Part shown: piece after piece, positions 17,127 through 28,044 of the stretch
How the letters are laid out: every line of letters starts with the position of its first letter
How positions within the stretch are numbered: position 1 is the stretch's first letter
Assembly (NCBI RefSeq): GCF_900182645.1
Contig: NZ_FXTA01000004.1
Span: 124,001-188,000, forward strand
Reading direction: 5' to 3'
From: Flavobacterium resistens
GTDB lineage: Bacteria > Bacteroidota > Bacteroidia > Flavobacteriales > Flavobacteriaceae
Length of the DNA stretch: 64,000 nt
Notes under the pieces: generated by a model
The model's input: only the letters and a program-made list of their open reading frames with translations
Database searches by the model: none
What the model was told of the DNA's origin: nothing
Made by a program: the position numbers and the translations under genes

Positions 17127-18977
17127 ATGTGTGGAATTGTTGGATATATTGGCCATAGAGAGGCGTATCCTATTGTTATCAAGGGATTAAAACGACTCGA
17201 ATACAGAGGTTACGACAGTGCCGGTGTAATGTTGTTTGACAACGAAACCGGAGTAAAACTTTGTAAAACAAAAGGTAAGGTTTCGGATCTTGAAGCTAAA
17301 GCGAAAGATAACTTAGCAACAAACGGAACGATTGGTATAGGGCATACGCGCTGGGCAACACACGGAGTGCCAAATGATGTGAATTCACATCCGCATCTTT
17401 CTAATTCTGGTGAATTGGTGATAATTCATAACGGAATTATTGAGAACTATGCACCGCTTAAAGAAGAATTAATCAAGAGAGGTTATACTTTTAAATCGGA
17501 TACAGATACAGAAGTTTTAGTAAACCTGATTGAAGAAGTTCAGAAAAATGAAAATATTAAGTTAGGAAAAGCAGTTCAGATTGCTTTAAATCAAGTTGTA
17601 GGAGCTTATGCAATTGCAGTTTTTGATAAAAAAAATCCTGATGAAATTGTTGCTGCAAGACTAGGTAGCCCTTTGGCAATTGGTGTGGGTGACGGTGAAT
17701 ATTTTGTTGCTTCAGATGCTTCTCCGTTTATTGAATATACCTCTAATGCAATTTATCTTGAAGATGGTGAAATGGCAAACATTAGATTGCACAAACCTCT
17801 TAAAGTTAGAAAAATTAAAGACGACTCGTTAGTTGATCCTTATATTCAGGAGCTTCAAATGAACTTGGAGCAGATTGAAAAAGGAGGTTACGACCATTTC
17901 ATGTTGAAAGAAATCTACGAACAACCAAGTGTAATTAAAGATACTTACAGAGGAAGACTTCATGCAAATGAAGGAATTGTTCAAATGGCTGGTGTTGAAG
18001 ATAATCTTGAAAAATTCTTAAACGCAAAACGTATTCTTATTGTAGCTTGCGGTACTTCTTGGCACGCAGGTTTAGTAGCAGAATACATTTTTGAAGAGTT
18101 TACACGTATTCCAGTTGAAGTTGAATATGCTTCTGAATTTAGATACAGAAACCCAATTATAAACAAAGATGATGTTGTAATTGCAATTTCTCAATCAGGA
18201 GAAACGGCTGATACAATGGCAGCAATCAAATTGGCAAAAGAGAATGGTGCTTTTGTTTTTGGAGTTTGTAATGTTGTAGGTTCATCTATTTCAAGAGAAA
18301 GCCATGCCGGTGCTTATACACATGCCGGACCAGAAATTGGGGTAGCTTCTACTAAAGCATTTACTACGCAGATCACAGTTTTAACGATGATTGCTTTAAG
18401 ACTAGGAAAAGCGAAAGGAACTTTGTCAAATACTGATTTCCATACTTATTTACAAGAATTAGAAATCATTCCTGAAAAAGTTGCTGAAGCATTGGAAACA
18501 AATGATAGAGCAAAAGAAATTGCTGCAGCTTTCAAAGATGCACCAAACTGTCTTTATTTGGGTCGTGGATACAACTTCCCAGTTGCTCTTGAAGGTGCTT
18601 TAAAGCTTAAAGAAATTTCATATATTCACGCAGAAGGATATCCTGCTGCTGAAATGAAACACGGTCCTATTGCTTTGATCGATGAGCATATGCCTGTTAT
18701 TGTAATTGCACCTAAACAAGGTCATTATGATAAAATTGTAAGTAATATTCAGGAGATTAAATCTAGAAGTGGTAAAATCATCGCGGTTGTTACTAAAGGT
18801 GATACTCAGGTTCGTGAATTAGCAGATTATGTAATCGAAATTCCTGAAACTTCAGATGCATTATCACCACTTATTACTACAATTCCATTACAATTACTTT
18901 CATACTATATTGCTGTTATGAGAGGTTGTAATGTAGATCAGCCTAGAAATTTGGCAAAATCAGTTACTGTAGAGTAA
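17127..18977 (+). CDS. glmS: Glutamine-fructose-6-phosphate aminotransferase GlmS
   Basis: This 616-residue enzyme makes glucosamine-6-phosphate from fructose-6-phosphate and glutamine, the first step toward UDP-GlcNAc for peptidoglycan and lipopolysaccharide. The class-II amidotransferase domain begins MCGIVGYIG, so Cys2 is the nucleophile after Met removal, with LEYRGYDSAG, GHTRWATHG and the HNGIIENY segment. Two SIS domains follow (about 290-420 and 460-600) with ACGTSWHAG, ISQSGETADT, and the C-terminal NLAKSVTVE. Length matches E. coli GlmS (609). It is the last gene of a likely three-gene operon and is followed by a strong terminator. I see no glmS ribozyme or long leader upstream. Confidence 0.97.
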   Translation: MCGIVGYIGHREAYPIVIKGLKRLEYRGYDSAGVMLFDNETGVKLCKTKGKVSDLEAKAKDNLATNGTIGIGHTRWATHGVPNDVNSHPHLSNSGELVIIHNGIIENYAPLKEELIKRGYTFKSDTDTEVLVNLIEEVQKNENIKLGKAVQIALNQVVGAYAIAVFDKKNPDEIVAARLGSPLAIGVGDGEYFVASDASPFIEYTSNAIYLEDGEMANIRLHKPLKVRKIKDDSLVDPYIQELQMNLEQIEKGGYDHFMLKEIYEQPSVIKDTYRGRLHANEGIVQMAGVEDNLEKFLNAKRILIVACGTSWHAGLVAEYIFEEFTRIPVEVEYASEFRYRNPIINKDDVVIAISQSGETADTMAAIKLAKENGAFVFGVCNVVGSSISRESHAGAYTHAGPEIGVASTKAFTTQITVLTMIALRLGKAKGTLSNTDFHTYLQELEIIPEKVAEALETNDRAKEIAAAFKDAPNCLYLGRGYNFPVALEGALKLKEISYIHAEGYPAAEMKHGPIALIDEHMPVIVIAPKQGHYDKIVSNIQEIKSRSGKIIAVVTKGDTQVRELADYVIEIPETSDALSPLITTIPLQLLSYYIAVMRGCNVDQPRNLAKSVTVE

Positions 18978-19281
18978 TTATTTAAAATATATAAATGTTA
19001 AAAAAGCGAGATTTAGGTCTCGCTTTTTTTTATTGTCGAATTTTTTTTATGACCCCGTTATTTTTATTAAATCCTCAATTTTTTAATTAAATTTTATATG
19101 TATGCATACTATTTAAGATTTGAAAAGCCTCGTTGTTGCTGTTAATTGAATAAAACACAATGTGAAAAAGTTAAAATACTAACAATTTTAATGCGTAATA
19201 TTAATTTTTTTTAACGTTTTTTTATTAATATCAAAAATATTTGTATTTTGGCTAGATAAACTAACCAAAAACCTAACCCAA
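18978..19281. other. Intergenic gap between glmS and the TonB-dependent receptor
   Basis: About 300 bases without a gene. It holds the glmS terminator (19000-19032) and then AT-rich sequence with a TATTTTG at 19244-19250 that could be a weak -7 box for the receptor gene. No other structure is seen. Confidence 0.6.
19000..19032 (+). terminator. Terminator after glmS
   Basis: AAAAAAGCGAGA pairs with TCTCGCTTTTTT across a short loop, followed by further T. Confidence 0.88.
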
Positions 19282-22071
19282 ATGAGAGTGTATTTGCTGA
19301 TTATGTTGTTTTTCTGCGGCGTTTCCTTTGCGCAGAATTCAATTACTGGTTCTGTTACCGATAGTAACAAACAATCTATCCCTGGTGCCAATGTCAACAT
19401 AGTGGGAAGTTCAGGTGGAACTTCAACTGATTTTGACGGTACTTTTAAATTGAATACTGCTTCTAAACCACCTTTTACTCTTAAGGTTTCAGCAGTAGGT
19501 TTTGAAACTAAAACAATTAGTGTTACGTCTTTAAGTCAAAAAATTGATGTAGTATTGAAAGATGAAGAGACTAAATTGGATGAAATTGTGGTTTCTGCTT
19601 CAAGAACTCCTGAAAGAATCATCGAATCTCCCGTAACTGTTGAAAGAATGGGAATTCAGGAAATTAAAAACACGACAGCACCTACATTTTATGATGGTTT
19701 AGAGAATTTGAAAGAGGTGCATTTTAATACCAGTAGTATTTCATTCAAATCAATAAATACACGTGGTTTTGCAACCGTAGCAAATACCCGTTTTATGCAA
19801 TTGGTTGATGGAATGGATAATTCATCACCAGCACTAAATTTTGTTTTGGGTAACTTAATTGGTGTTTCAGATATTGATGTGGCTAGTGTTGAGCTTTTGC
19901 CTGGAGCTTCTTCAGCTCTTTATGGTGCAAATGCTTTTAACGGTATTATGTTTATGAATAGTAAAAGCCCTTTTACTAATGAAGGAATTAGTGTTTACTA
20001 TAAATACGGTCAAACATCTCAGGATGCAGCCGGAACTAATGATTACAATGATTTTGGAATTAGAGCTGCAAAAGCTTTCACAGAGACTTTTGCCTTGAAA
20101 GCTAATTTCACTTATATGGAAGCTACGGAGTGGATTGCTGCTGACAAAAGAAGTATGACAAGCGGAGGTGATAGTCATGCAGTGAATCAGAATTATGATG
20201 GATTAAATATCTATGGTGACGAGGTTACTACTTTTATTCCAAATGTTGGGCAAGTAAGTAGAACTGGATATCGCGAACAAGATTTAACTGATAATAAAGT
20301 TAAAAGTATGAAAGCCGATTTCAGTGCGCACTTCAAACCTTGGAAAGATGATACTGAATTTATTCTGCAATATAAAATTGGTACAGGAAGTACAATTTAC
20401 CAAGGAGCAAACAGATATGCTTTGAAAGATTTCTTAATGCAACAAGGTAAATTTGAGGTAAAAGGTAAAAACTTCTTTGGTAGAGTTTATTTTACTAGTG
20501 AAGATGCCGGGGATTCTTATGATATGAGATTTGCGGCATGGAACGTAAACAGATCTGCAAAATCAGATACAGAATGGTTTACAAATTATGCGACTGCTTA
20601 TCAATATTCTGGAGCTGTAATGGGAACAAATGCAAATGAATCTGCTGCAATTGCAAGAAATTTTGCTGATTACAATATTCTTCCTCCTGCGCTTTCTTTT
20701 CTTCCAAAGCCAACCGGTTCTCCTAGATTTGAGCCAGGTTCAGCACAGTTCAATAGTGCACTTGCAAAAGTTATCGCTAATCCTGATTTGACTCAGGGAG
20801 CAAAATTTATCGATCACTCAAAATTATACCATTCAGATGTGAATTATAATTTTAGAGATATGGTTAAATGGGCAGAAATTCAAGTAGGAGGTTCTTGGAG
20901 AAAATATATTATGGACTCAGAAGGAACAATCTTTACAGATTATGATGGTCCAATTGAGTATAAAGAATATGGGGCATATGCACAATTGCAGAAAAAATGG
21001 TTAGAAGACAGATTGAAATTTACAGGATCTTTGCGTTATGACAAAAGCCAGAATTTTGATGGTAAGATTTCACCAAGAGTTTCGTTTACATATGCTGCAG
21101 GTGAATCTAAAAGACATAACTTCAGAGTGTCTTATCAAACAGGTTTCCGTAACCCAACAACACAGGATCAATATATTGGTTTAGATTTAGGACCATTCGC
21201 TTTAATTGGTTCTGCACCTGAAAACTTAGACAGATTTCAAGAGACAATGCCAGTTAGTTTAGCGGGTCAGGCTGCTGGAGCTCCTGCTACAGTGAATTTG
21301 TCAGGCCAAAATGCATATCATAATGCTTATACTGTGGCTTCTGTTCAGGCATTTGCTGCGTCTGCTAATCCGGCAGATCTTGTAGTTGCAAATATTGGGT
21401 TAGTAAAACCAGAACAAGTTCAGGCTTTTGAGGCAGGATATCGTTCTGTAGTTCAAAATGATTTATCAATCGATTTGAATGCTTACTACAACATTTATAA
21501 TGATTTTATGAATACTGCAAGAGTAATTTCTCCTTACTATGGAACAGTAGGAACAAATGCTGCTGATCCAAATGTACAAATGACTTATGCTGCACTTGCT
21601 TTTGGTGACAGAAGAGTTTATCAGGTTTACACAAATACAACTGCACAGATTACATCATTTGGTTTTGGAGTTGGTTTGTCTAAAAAAGTATATAAAGATT
21701 TTGAATTCGGTGTTAATTATAATTATGCACAGTTTGATTTCGATCAATCTCAAGATCCTAGTTTCGTGGCTGGATTTAATACACCAAAACATAGAATCAA
21801 AGCTTCTTTAGGAAACGCAAAAGTGGCTAAAAATTTAGGATTTAATGTAAATGTGAGATGGAACACAGAATATTTATGGCAATCTTCTTTCGGAGATGGA
21901 ATGATTCCGGAAAATACAGTTCTTGATGCGCAGGTTAATTACGGTCTTCCAAAACTGAAATCAGTTATTAAAGTGGGAGCAACTAACCTTTTCGGAAAAG
22001 ATTATCTTCAGGTAATTGGTGCCGGAGCAATTGGTCAGATGTGGTTTGCTTCTTGGACAATTAATCCATAA
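19282..22071 (+). CDS. TonB-dependent outer-membrane receptor with carboxypeptidase-regulatory-like domain
   Basis: This 929-residue outer-membrane protein has a signal peptide ending GVSFAQ near residue 18. A CarboxypepD_reg-like domain follows (about 20-105; SITGSVTDSNKQSIPGANV, DGTFKLN), then a TonB plug (about 115-235, with LDEIVVSASRTPERI and ASSALYGANAFNGIMFM), and a 22-strand-type beta-barrel to the C-terminus. Such receptors take up large nutrients using TonB energy. It is not followed by a SusD homolog; 96 bases downstream is a GDSL-hydrolase lipoprotein, so the pair may act on an ester or lipid substrate (inference). The barrel ends WFASWTINP rather than in the usual aromatic residue. 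The substrate cannot be inferred from sequence. Confidence 0.9.
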   Translation: MRVYLLIMLFFCGVSFAQNSITGSVTDSNKQSIPGANVNIVGSSGGTSTDFDGTFKLNTASKPPFTLKVSAVGFETKTISVTSLSQKIDVVLKDEETKLDEIVVSASRTPERIIESPVTVERMGIQEIKNTTAPTFYDGLENLKEVHFNTSSISFKSINTRGFATVANTRFMQLVDGMDNSSPALNFVLGNLIGVSDIDVASVELLPGASSALYGANAFNGIMFMNSKSPFTNEGISVYYKYGQTSQDAAGTNDYNDFGIRAAKAFTETFALKANFTYMEATEWIAADKRSMTSGGDSHAVNQNYDGLNIYGDEVTTFIPNVGQVSRTGYREQDLTDNKVKSMKADFSAHFKPWKDDTEFILQYKIGTGSTIYQGANRYALKDFLMQQGKFEVKGKNFFGRVYFTSEDAGDSYDMRFAAWNVNRSAKSDTEWFTNYATAYQYSGAVMGTNANESAAIARNFADYNILPPALSFLPKPTGSPRFEPGSAQFNSALAKVIANPDLTQGAKFIDHSKLYHSDVNYNFRDMVKWAEIQVGGSWRKYIMDSEGTIFTDYDGPIEYKEYGAYAQLQKKWLEDRLKFTGSLRYDKSQNFDGKISPRVSFTYAAGESKRHNFRVSYQTGFRNPTTQDQYIGLDLGPFALIGSAPENLDRFQETMPVSLAGQAAGAPATVNLSGQNAYHNAYTVASVQAFAASANPADLVVANIGLVKPEQVQAFEAGYRSVVQNDLSIDLNAYYNIYNDFMNTARVISPYYGTVGTNAADPNVQMTYAALAFGDRRVYQVYTNTTAQITSFGFGVGLSKKVYKDFEFGVNYNYAQFDFDQSQDPSFVAGFNTPKHRIKASLGNAKVAKNLGFNVNVRWNTEYLWQSSFGDGMIPENTVLDAQVNYGLPKLKSVIKVGATNLFGKDYLQVIGAGAIGQMWFASWTINP

Positions 22072-22167
22072 TTAAAAGAAGTTAATTTGATGAAGTAGGT
22101 TTTCTTTCTATTCTTTCGATTGAAAATGAAGTAGAGGGAAGTATTAATTTTTTAAATTTTAAATGAC

Positions 22168-23742
22168 ATGAAAAAAAATATAAAAATGCTTTTATTGGTT
22201 TCTTTAACCTTTATGGCAGCATGTAATAATGACGAAAGTGATGCGCCAGCAGAAGTGCCGGTTGTTCCTGGGTCTGCAGTTTTAACTAAATATGTGGCGC
22301 TTGGTGATTCTTTTGCTGCAGGATATAGTGATAATGCTTTGTTTATAAAAGGACAGAGTAATGCGTATCCTAATATTTTAGCACAACAATTTGTTGCTGC
22401 TGGAGGAGGAGAATTTAAAAGTCCTTTAGCAAATGATAATATAGGAGGATTGTTGTTGGGCGGAAACGTAATTGCTGGAACACGTTTATATTTTGTTGGA
22501 CAAACTCAAACTCCGACAAACGTACCAGGAAAACCAACAACAGAAGTTACTACGCATCTTACAGGTACATTTGGTAACTTAGGTGTTCCGGGTGCAAAAA
22601 GTTTTCACTTATTAGCTGCTGGTTATGGAAATGTTGCCGGAGTTGCTACTGGTGCTGCAAATCCTTATTTTGCTAGATTTGCTAGTTCGTCTACAACATC
22701 GGTTTTGGCTGATGCAGTTGCGCAAAATCCAACTTTTTTCTCTTTGTTTATTGGTGGAAATGATGTTTTAGCCTATGCAACTTCGGGAGGAGTAGGAAAA
22801 GATCAAACAGGAAATACAAACCCAGCAACATATGGAGGAAATGACATTACAGATCCAACTGTGTTTGCGAATGCATATAATGCTTTAGCTACAAGTTTGA
22901 CTGCTAAAGGGGCAAAAGGAGTGGTAGCAAATTTGCCATACATTACGGCTCTGCCTTACTTTACAACAGTTCCTTACAATCCGCTTACGGCGAAAATTCT
23001 TGGGAATGGTAATGAAACAGTGGGTAAAGCAACAATACAGGCGTTGAACGCTCAATTATATGGTCCGCTAAAACAAGCATTGACTGCTTTTGGTGCAGGA
23101 GACAGGATTAATTTATTATCTGAAACAGCTGCAAATCTTCCGCTTTTAATAAAAGATGAAAGTTTGACTAACTTATCAGCACAACTAACTGCGGCATTCA
23201 CTCCAACATTAGGAGCGCAAACAGCTGCTTTTTATGGTACTGTGTTTGGGCAAGCAAGACAAGCTAAAGCTACTGATTTGGTAGTTTTAACAACAAGAGC
23301 TGATATCGGTACTGCTCCAACTGCTGCGAATTCTGGTTTAGGAATTGCACCGCCGGCACCTTTGGACAAATTTGGAATAACATATCCATTGCAGGATAAA
23401 CATGTGTTGGTTCCAACAGAAATAGCAGAGGTTAAAAAAGCTACTGATGCTTATAACGTAACTATTGAGTCAGTTGCTAAAGCAAAAGATCTTGCTTTCG
23501 TTGATACAAAAGCAACGTTGACACAATTGTCAAGTGGAGGTATTCGATTTGGAAATTTCGTTATGTCTTCTTCTTTTGCTACAGGTGGAGCTTTCTCTTT
23601 AGACGGAGTACACCCAAGTGCAAGAGGTTATGCTTTGATCGCTAATATTTTCGTCGATGCAATCAATGCAAAATATGGTTCTACATTGCGTCATGTTGAT
23701 TTGGCTACATATCCAATTCAATACCCGCAAGTAATACAATAA
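22168..23742 (+). CDS. SGNH/GDSL hydrolase family lipoprotein
   Basis: This 524-residue lipoprotein has its lipidated Cys at residue 19 (FMAAC) and an acidic spacer after it. The SGNH fold is shown by block I VALGDSFAAG (nucleophile Ser48), the oxyanion Gly region around NLGVPGAKS, block III IGGNDVLAY with the catalytic Asn, and block V DGVHPSARGY with the catalytic Asp and His. It should hydrolyse an ester at the cell surface or in the periplasm. At over 500 residues it is longer than simple GDSL enzymes (about 200-350) because of a large insertion between blocks III and V. It follows the TonB receptor on the same strand, which suggests a linked uptake system. Confidence 0.85.
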   Translation: MKKNIKMLLLVSLTFMAACNNDESDAPAEVPVVPGSAVLTKYVALGDSFAAGYSDNALFIKGQSNAYPNILAQQFVAAGGGEFKSPLANDNIGGLLLGGNVIAGTRLYFVGQTQTPTNVPGKPTTEVTTHLTGTFGNLGVPGAKSFHLLAAGYGNVAGVATGAANPYFARFASSSTTSVLADAVAQNPTFFSLFIGGNDVLAYATSGGVGKDQTGNTNPATYGGNDITDPTVFANAYNALATSLTAKGAKGVVANLPYITALPYFTTVPYNPLTAKILGNGNETVGKATIQALNAQLYGPLKQALTAFGAGDRINLLSETAANLPLLIKDESLTNLSAQLTAAFTPTLGAQTAAFYGTVFGQARQAKATDLVVLTTRADIGTAPTAANSGLGIAPPAPLDKFGITYPLQDKHVLVPTEIAEVKKATDAYNVTIESVAKAKDLAFVDTKATLTQLSSGGIRFGNFVMSSSFATGGAFSLDGVHPSARGYALIANIFVDAINAKYGSTLRHVDLATYPIQYPQVIQ

Positions 23743-23760
23743 TGCCAATTTTTTTTAGTA

Positions 23761-23799
23761 AAAAGCCACTCGTTTTTAAAATGAAGTGGCTTTTTTTAT
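23761..23799 (+). terminator. Terminator after the GDSL lipoprotein gene
   Basis: AAAAGCCACT...AGTGGCTTTTTTT forms a stem and T run about 20 bases past the stop. Confidence 0.85.
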
Positions 23800-23883
23800 T
23801 TAGCTAAAAAATGCAATTTTAGTTATTTGAGGCCTAAGTTTTAGGAATCAAACAAAATCATGGTATTTTTTATGAAAAAAAAA

Positions 23884-23913
23884 TTGATTTTATATTTTAA
23901 AAAATTATCTTTG
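23884..23913 (+). promoter_or_regulatory. Promoter of atpD
   Basis: TTG (23884-23886), 19 bases, then TATCTTTG (23906-23913) fit the flavobacterial -33/-7 consensus fully. It lies about 60 bases before the atpD ATG. Confidence 0.7.
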
Positions 23914-23971
23914 CGCTCTGAAAAAAGAGGTATTTTCGATAAACCTAAATAGCTATTTAATAAATACATAA

Positions 23972-25486
<1,515 letters not shown>

Positions 25487-25499
25487 TATTAATTATGAA

Positions 25500-25544
25500 T
25501 TATGAGTTATAAATTATGAGTATCATCTCACTTATAACTCATAA
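25500..25544. repeat. Inverted repeat in the atpD-atpC gap
   Basis: A perfect 13-bp stem (TTATGAGTTATAA at 25500-25512 with its complement at 25532-25544) encloses a 19-base loop that itself repeats part of the arm word (ATTATGAG). It fills most of the gap between the two ATP synthase genes and is not a T-run terminator. Confidence 0.75.
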
Positions 25545-25566
25545 CTTATATCTCAACTAAAAAAAG

Positions 25567-25848
25567 ATGATTTTAGATATAGTATCACCAGAAGCAAAAT
25601 TATTTTCGGGAGAAGTAACTTCAGTTACGGTTCCTGGAGTTGATGGAAGCTTTCAGATTTTAAATAATCACGCTCCTATTGTTTCTATTCTTGAGAAAGG
25701 AACTATAAAAATTGCAGCATCAAGCTTTAATTTTTCTAAAGAGGTAGCAAGTAAATTTGTGAGAGTTAATGACCAAACCTATACATTAGAGATTACGTCA
25801 GGTACAATCGAAATGAAAGATAATAAAGTAATTGTTTTAGTTGACTAA
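25567..25848 (+). CDS. atpC: F1F0 ATP synthase subunit epsilon (short form)
   Basis: This 93-residue protein corresponds to the N-terminal beta-sandwich domain of the epsilon subunit (MILDIVSPEAKLFSGEVTSVTVPG, DGSFQILNNHAPIVSIL, then KVIVLVD at the end). The C-terminal helical hairpin that makes epsilon inhibitory in E. coli (139 residues) is missing. This short form is common in Bacteroidota and implies that epsilon-hairpin inhibition of ATP hydrolysis is absent. It lies about 80 bases after atpD, across a palindromic repeat, and is followed by a terminator. Confidence 0.93.
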   Translation: MILDIVSPEAKLFSGEVTSVTVPGVDGSFQILNNHAPIVSILEKGTIKIAASSFNFSKEVASKFVRVNDQTYTLEITSGTIEMKDNKVIVLVD

Positions 25849-25870
25849 TAACAATTTCAAAACAAGTTTT

Positions 25871-25903
25871 AAAAGCCAAACAATTTTGTTTGGCTTTTTT
25901 TAT
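25871..25903 (+). terminator. Terminator after atpC
   Basis: AAAAGCCAAACA pairs with TGTTTGGCTTTTTT across a very short loop. Confidence 0.85.
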
Positions 25904-26035
25904 TTTAAATCTTTTTGAAAAATATTTTTTACTTTTGAATTATTAAAATCTCTTTATAAAATATTGATTAGGATGTAAAAGCTCAGTAAGCTTTTGCAGT
26001 TTCGTTTTATCAATCTGATAAGGCGTAAATTATTT

Positions 26036-26698
26036 ATGTCAAATTTTATAAAGAATATCATGAAAAATATATCAAAAGTTGCCGTTCTTGGCGGTGGCGG
26101 AAGAACTGGAAAGTTTCTTGTAGACCAGTTATTAAATGAAGGATTTAGTTTAAAACTTTTACTAAGAAATCCTCAAAATTTCGAAATTCAAAATTCTAAA
26201 ATTGAAATTATTCAGGGTGATGCGCTCGATTTTGAATCCATACAATTATTGCTAAAAGACTGTCAGGATGTTGTAAGTACAATTGGTCAAAGAAAAGACG
26301 AGCCTCTTGTTGCAAGTACGGTTACAAAACATGTCTTGAAGGCCATGAAAGAACATGGAATTAATCGTTATGTTCTTCTTGCTGGTCTTAACATCGATAC
26401 TCCATTTGATAAAAAAAGCCCAAAAACGATTATGGCAACTGATTGGATGAAAGCTAATTTTCCAATAATTCAGGAAGATCGTCAAAAGGCTTATGATCTT
26501 TTAGTTCAAAGCGATAGTAACTGGACATTAGTTCGGGTTCCGTTTATTGAATTTAATGATAATAGTTCGGAGATTGCAGTAAATCTTGAAGATTGTCTGG
26601 GAGATAAAATCAGCGCATTTGATATTGCTCGATTTATGGTTAAAGAAATCACCGAATCAAATTATAGTTGCAAGTCGCCTTTTATAAGTGCCTTTTAG
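26036..26698 (+). CDS. NAD(P)-binding protein of the NmrA/SDR-atypical type
   Basis: This protein of about 220 residues has an N-terminal Rossmann motif, VAVLGGGGRTGKFLVDQLL, and later IIQGDALDFESI and VVSTIGQ, like the atypical short-chain dehydrogenase/NmrA-like family (BVR-B/YwnB type). These bind NAD(P)H and act as reductases or redox sensors. There are three possible starts: a TTG at 25994, the ATG at 26036 used here, and the ATG at 26060, which would place the motif closest to the N-terminus as in most relatives. The catalytic Tyr-x3-Lys of classical SDRs is not evident. It appears as a single gene with its own terminator. The substrate is unknown. Confidence 0.8.
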   Translation: MSNFIKNIMKNISKVAVLGGGGRTGKFLVDQLLNEGFSLKLLLRNPQNFEIQNSKIEIIQGDALDFESIQLLLKDCQDVVSTIGQRKDEPLVASTVTKHVLKAMKEHGINRYVLLAGLNIDTPFDKKSPKTIMATDWMKANFPIIQEDRQKAYDLLVQSDSNWTLVRVPFIEFNDNSSEIAVNLEDCLGDKISAFDIARFMVKEITESNYSCKSPFISAF

Positions 26699-26708
26699 AG
26701 TAAATTAG

Positions 26709-26743
26709 AAAACAGCGGGAACATCAAATCCCGCTGTTTGTTT
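26709..26743 (+). terminator. Terminator between the NAD(P)-binding gene and bioF
   Basis: AAACAGCGGGA pairs with TCCCGCTGTTT across a short loop. The bioF -33 element TTTG lies at the 3' end of this hairpin, so terminator and promoter overlap. Confidence 0.8.
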
Positions 26744-26770
26744 ATATCAAATTTCAATTTCATAACTTTG
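26737..26770 (+). promoter_or_regulatory. Promoter of bioF, predicted near-leaderless
   Basis: TTTG (26737-26740), 22 bases, then TAACTTTG (26763-26770) match the consensus. The ATG is at 26776, five bases past the -7 box, so the mRNA would start within about two bases of the start codon. Confidence 0.6.
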
Positions 26771-26775
26771 CTTTC

Positions 26776-27912
26776 ATGAAATTACCTGAAAATCTTATTC
26801 AAAAGCTTGAAAATAGGAAGCAAAATAATTCGTTAAGAAAATTGCCAAGTTTTAATAATCTTGTCGATTTCTCTTCAAACGATTATATTGGATTTTCAAA
26901 ATCGGAATCTATTTTTAAACAGGCTCATCATTACTTAATTGAAAATGAAATAATTCAGAATGGAGCGACAGGTTCAAGATTGATTTCAGGTAATCATTCT
27001 TTGTACCAAATTGCAGAATTGTTTATAATGCAATTTCATGATGCTGAATCGGCTTTAATTTTTAATTCGGGTTATGATGCCAATGCGGGCTTTTTTAGTG
27101 CTGTACCGCAACGAAATGATGTTATTTTGTATGATGAATTAAGTCATGCTTCTATTCGTGATGGAATTGTAATGTCGAATGCGAAATCATACAAATTCAA
27201 TCATAATGATTTTGAAGATTTAGAACGTTTGATTCTAAAATTTCCTGATACCAATATCTACATAGTTACTGAAACTGTTTTTTCAATGGATGGCGATAGC
27301 CCGAATTTGGAAGAATTAGTACAGTTATCGGAAAAATACAATTGTTATTTAGTTGTTGATGAAGCGCACACTTTAGGTGTTTTTGGAGAAAAAGGTGAAG
27401 GACTCATGCAACATCTTCAATTGCATAATAGAATTTTTGCCCGAATTATGACTTTTGGAAAAGGTCTCGGATGTCATGGAGCTGTTGTTTTGGGAAGTCC
27501 CGAATTGACTGAATATTTAGTAAACTTCGCCCGAAGTTTTATTTACACGACAGGATTGTCTCCGCATTCTGTTGCTACAATTTTGGTTGCTTATCAACAT
27601 TTGGAAATTGAAAAAGAAACAATTAATGAGCTTCGCCAAAATATAATTTTCTTTAATCAACAGAAAAATTTATTGGGTTTAAAGCCAATGTTTGTCAGAA
27701 GCAAATCGGCAATTCAATCGGCAATTGTTCCAGGCAATGAAAATGTCAAACGCATTGCTCAGCAACTACAGGATAAAGGTTTTGATGTAAAACCAATTTT
27801 ATCTCCAACTGTTCCTGAAGGTCAGGAACGTCTTCGTTTTTGTATTCACAGTTATAATTCTCAAGAAGAAATTAGCCAGATTTTAGGATTACTTCGAGAT
27901 TTTGTATTTTAA
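26776..27912 (+). CDS. bioF: 8-amino-7-oxononanoate synthase BioF
   Basis: This 378-residue PLP enzyme of the alpha-oxoamine synthase family condenses pimeloyl-ACP/CoA with alanine, an early biotin step. Motifs: NGATGSRLISGNHSLY near residue 60, the LIFNSGYDANAGF segment, DELSHASIRDG, the PLP-ring Asp/His in VVDEAHTLGVFG, and the Schiff-base Lys in MTFGKGLGCHGA. It is bioF rather than 2-amino-3-ketobutyrate ligase because bioD and bioA follow, although separated by an unrelated four-gene module. It appears to have its own near-leaderless promoter overlapping the preceding terminator. Confidence 0.9.
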   Translation: MKLPENLIQKLENRKQNNSLRKLPSFNNLVDFSSNDYIGFSKSESIFKQAHHYLIENEIIQNGATGSRLISGNHSLYQIAELFIMQFHDAESALIFNSGYDANAGFFSAVPQRNDVILYDELSHASIRDGIVMSNAKSYKFNHNDFEDLERLILKFPDTNIYIVTETVFSMDGDSPNLEELVQLSEKYNCYLVVDEAHTLGVFGEKGEGLMQHLQLHNRIFARIMTFGKGLGCHGAVVLGSPELTEYLVNFARSFIYTTGLSPHSVATILVAYQHLEIEKETINELRQNIIFFNQQKNLLGLKPMFVRSKSAIQSAIVPGNENVKRIAQQLQDKGFDVKPILSPTVPEGQERLRFCIHSYNSQEEISQILGLLRDFVF

Positions 27913-28044
27913 GATTAGGTTATTTCGAGAAGATTGACAGCGTTGTTTTTGAGTGTCTTTCTTATGTTCTTCGATAGAATAAAAAAACATTTGCTTTCTC
28001 AAGCCTTATATTTCCTCACTTTTTGAAAAAAGTTTAAATTTTTT

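Noticed and set aside
25994..26036. TTG start for the NAD(P)-binding protein at 25994
   Set aside because: Two ATG starts lie closer to the Rossmann motif; the extra residues are not typical of the family.
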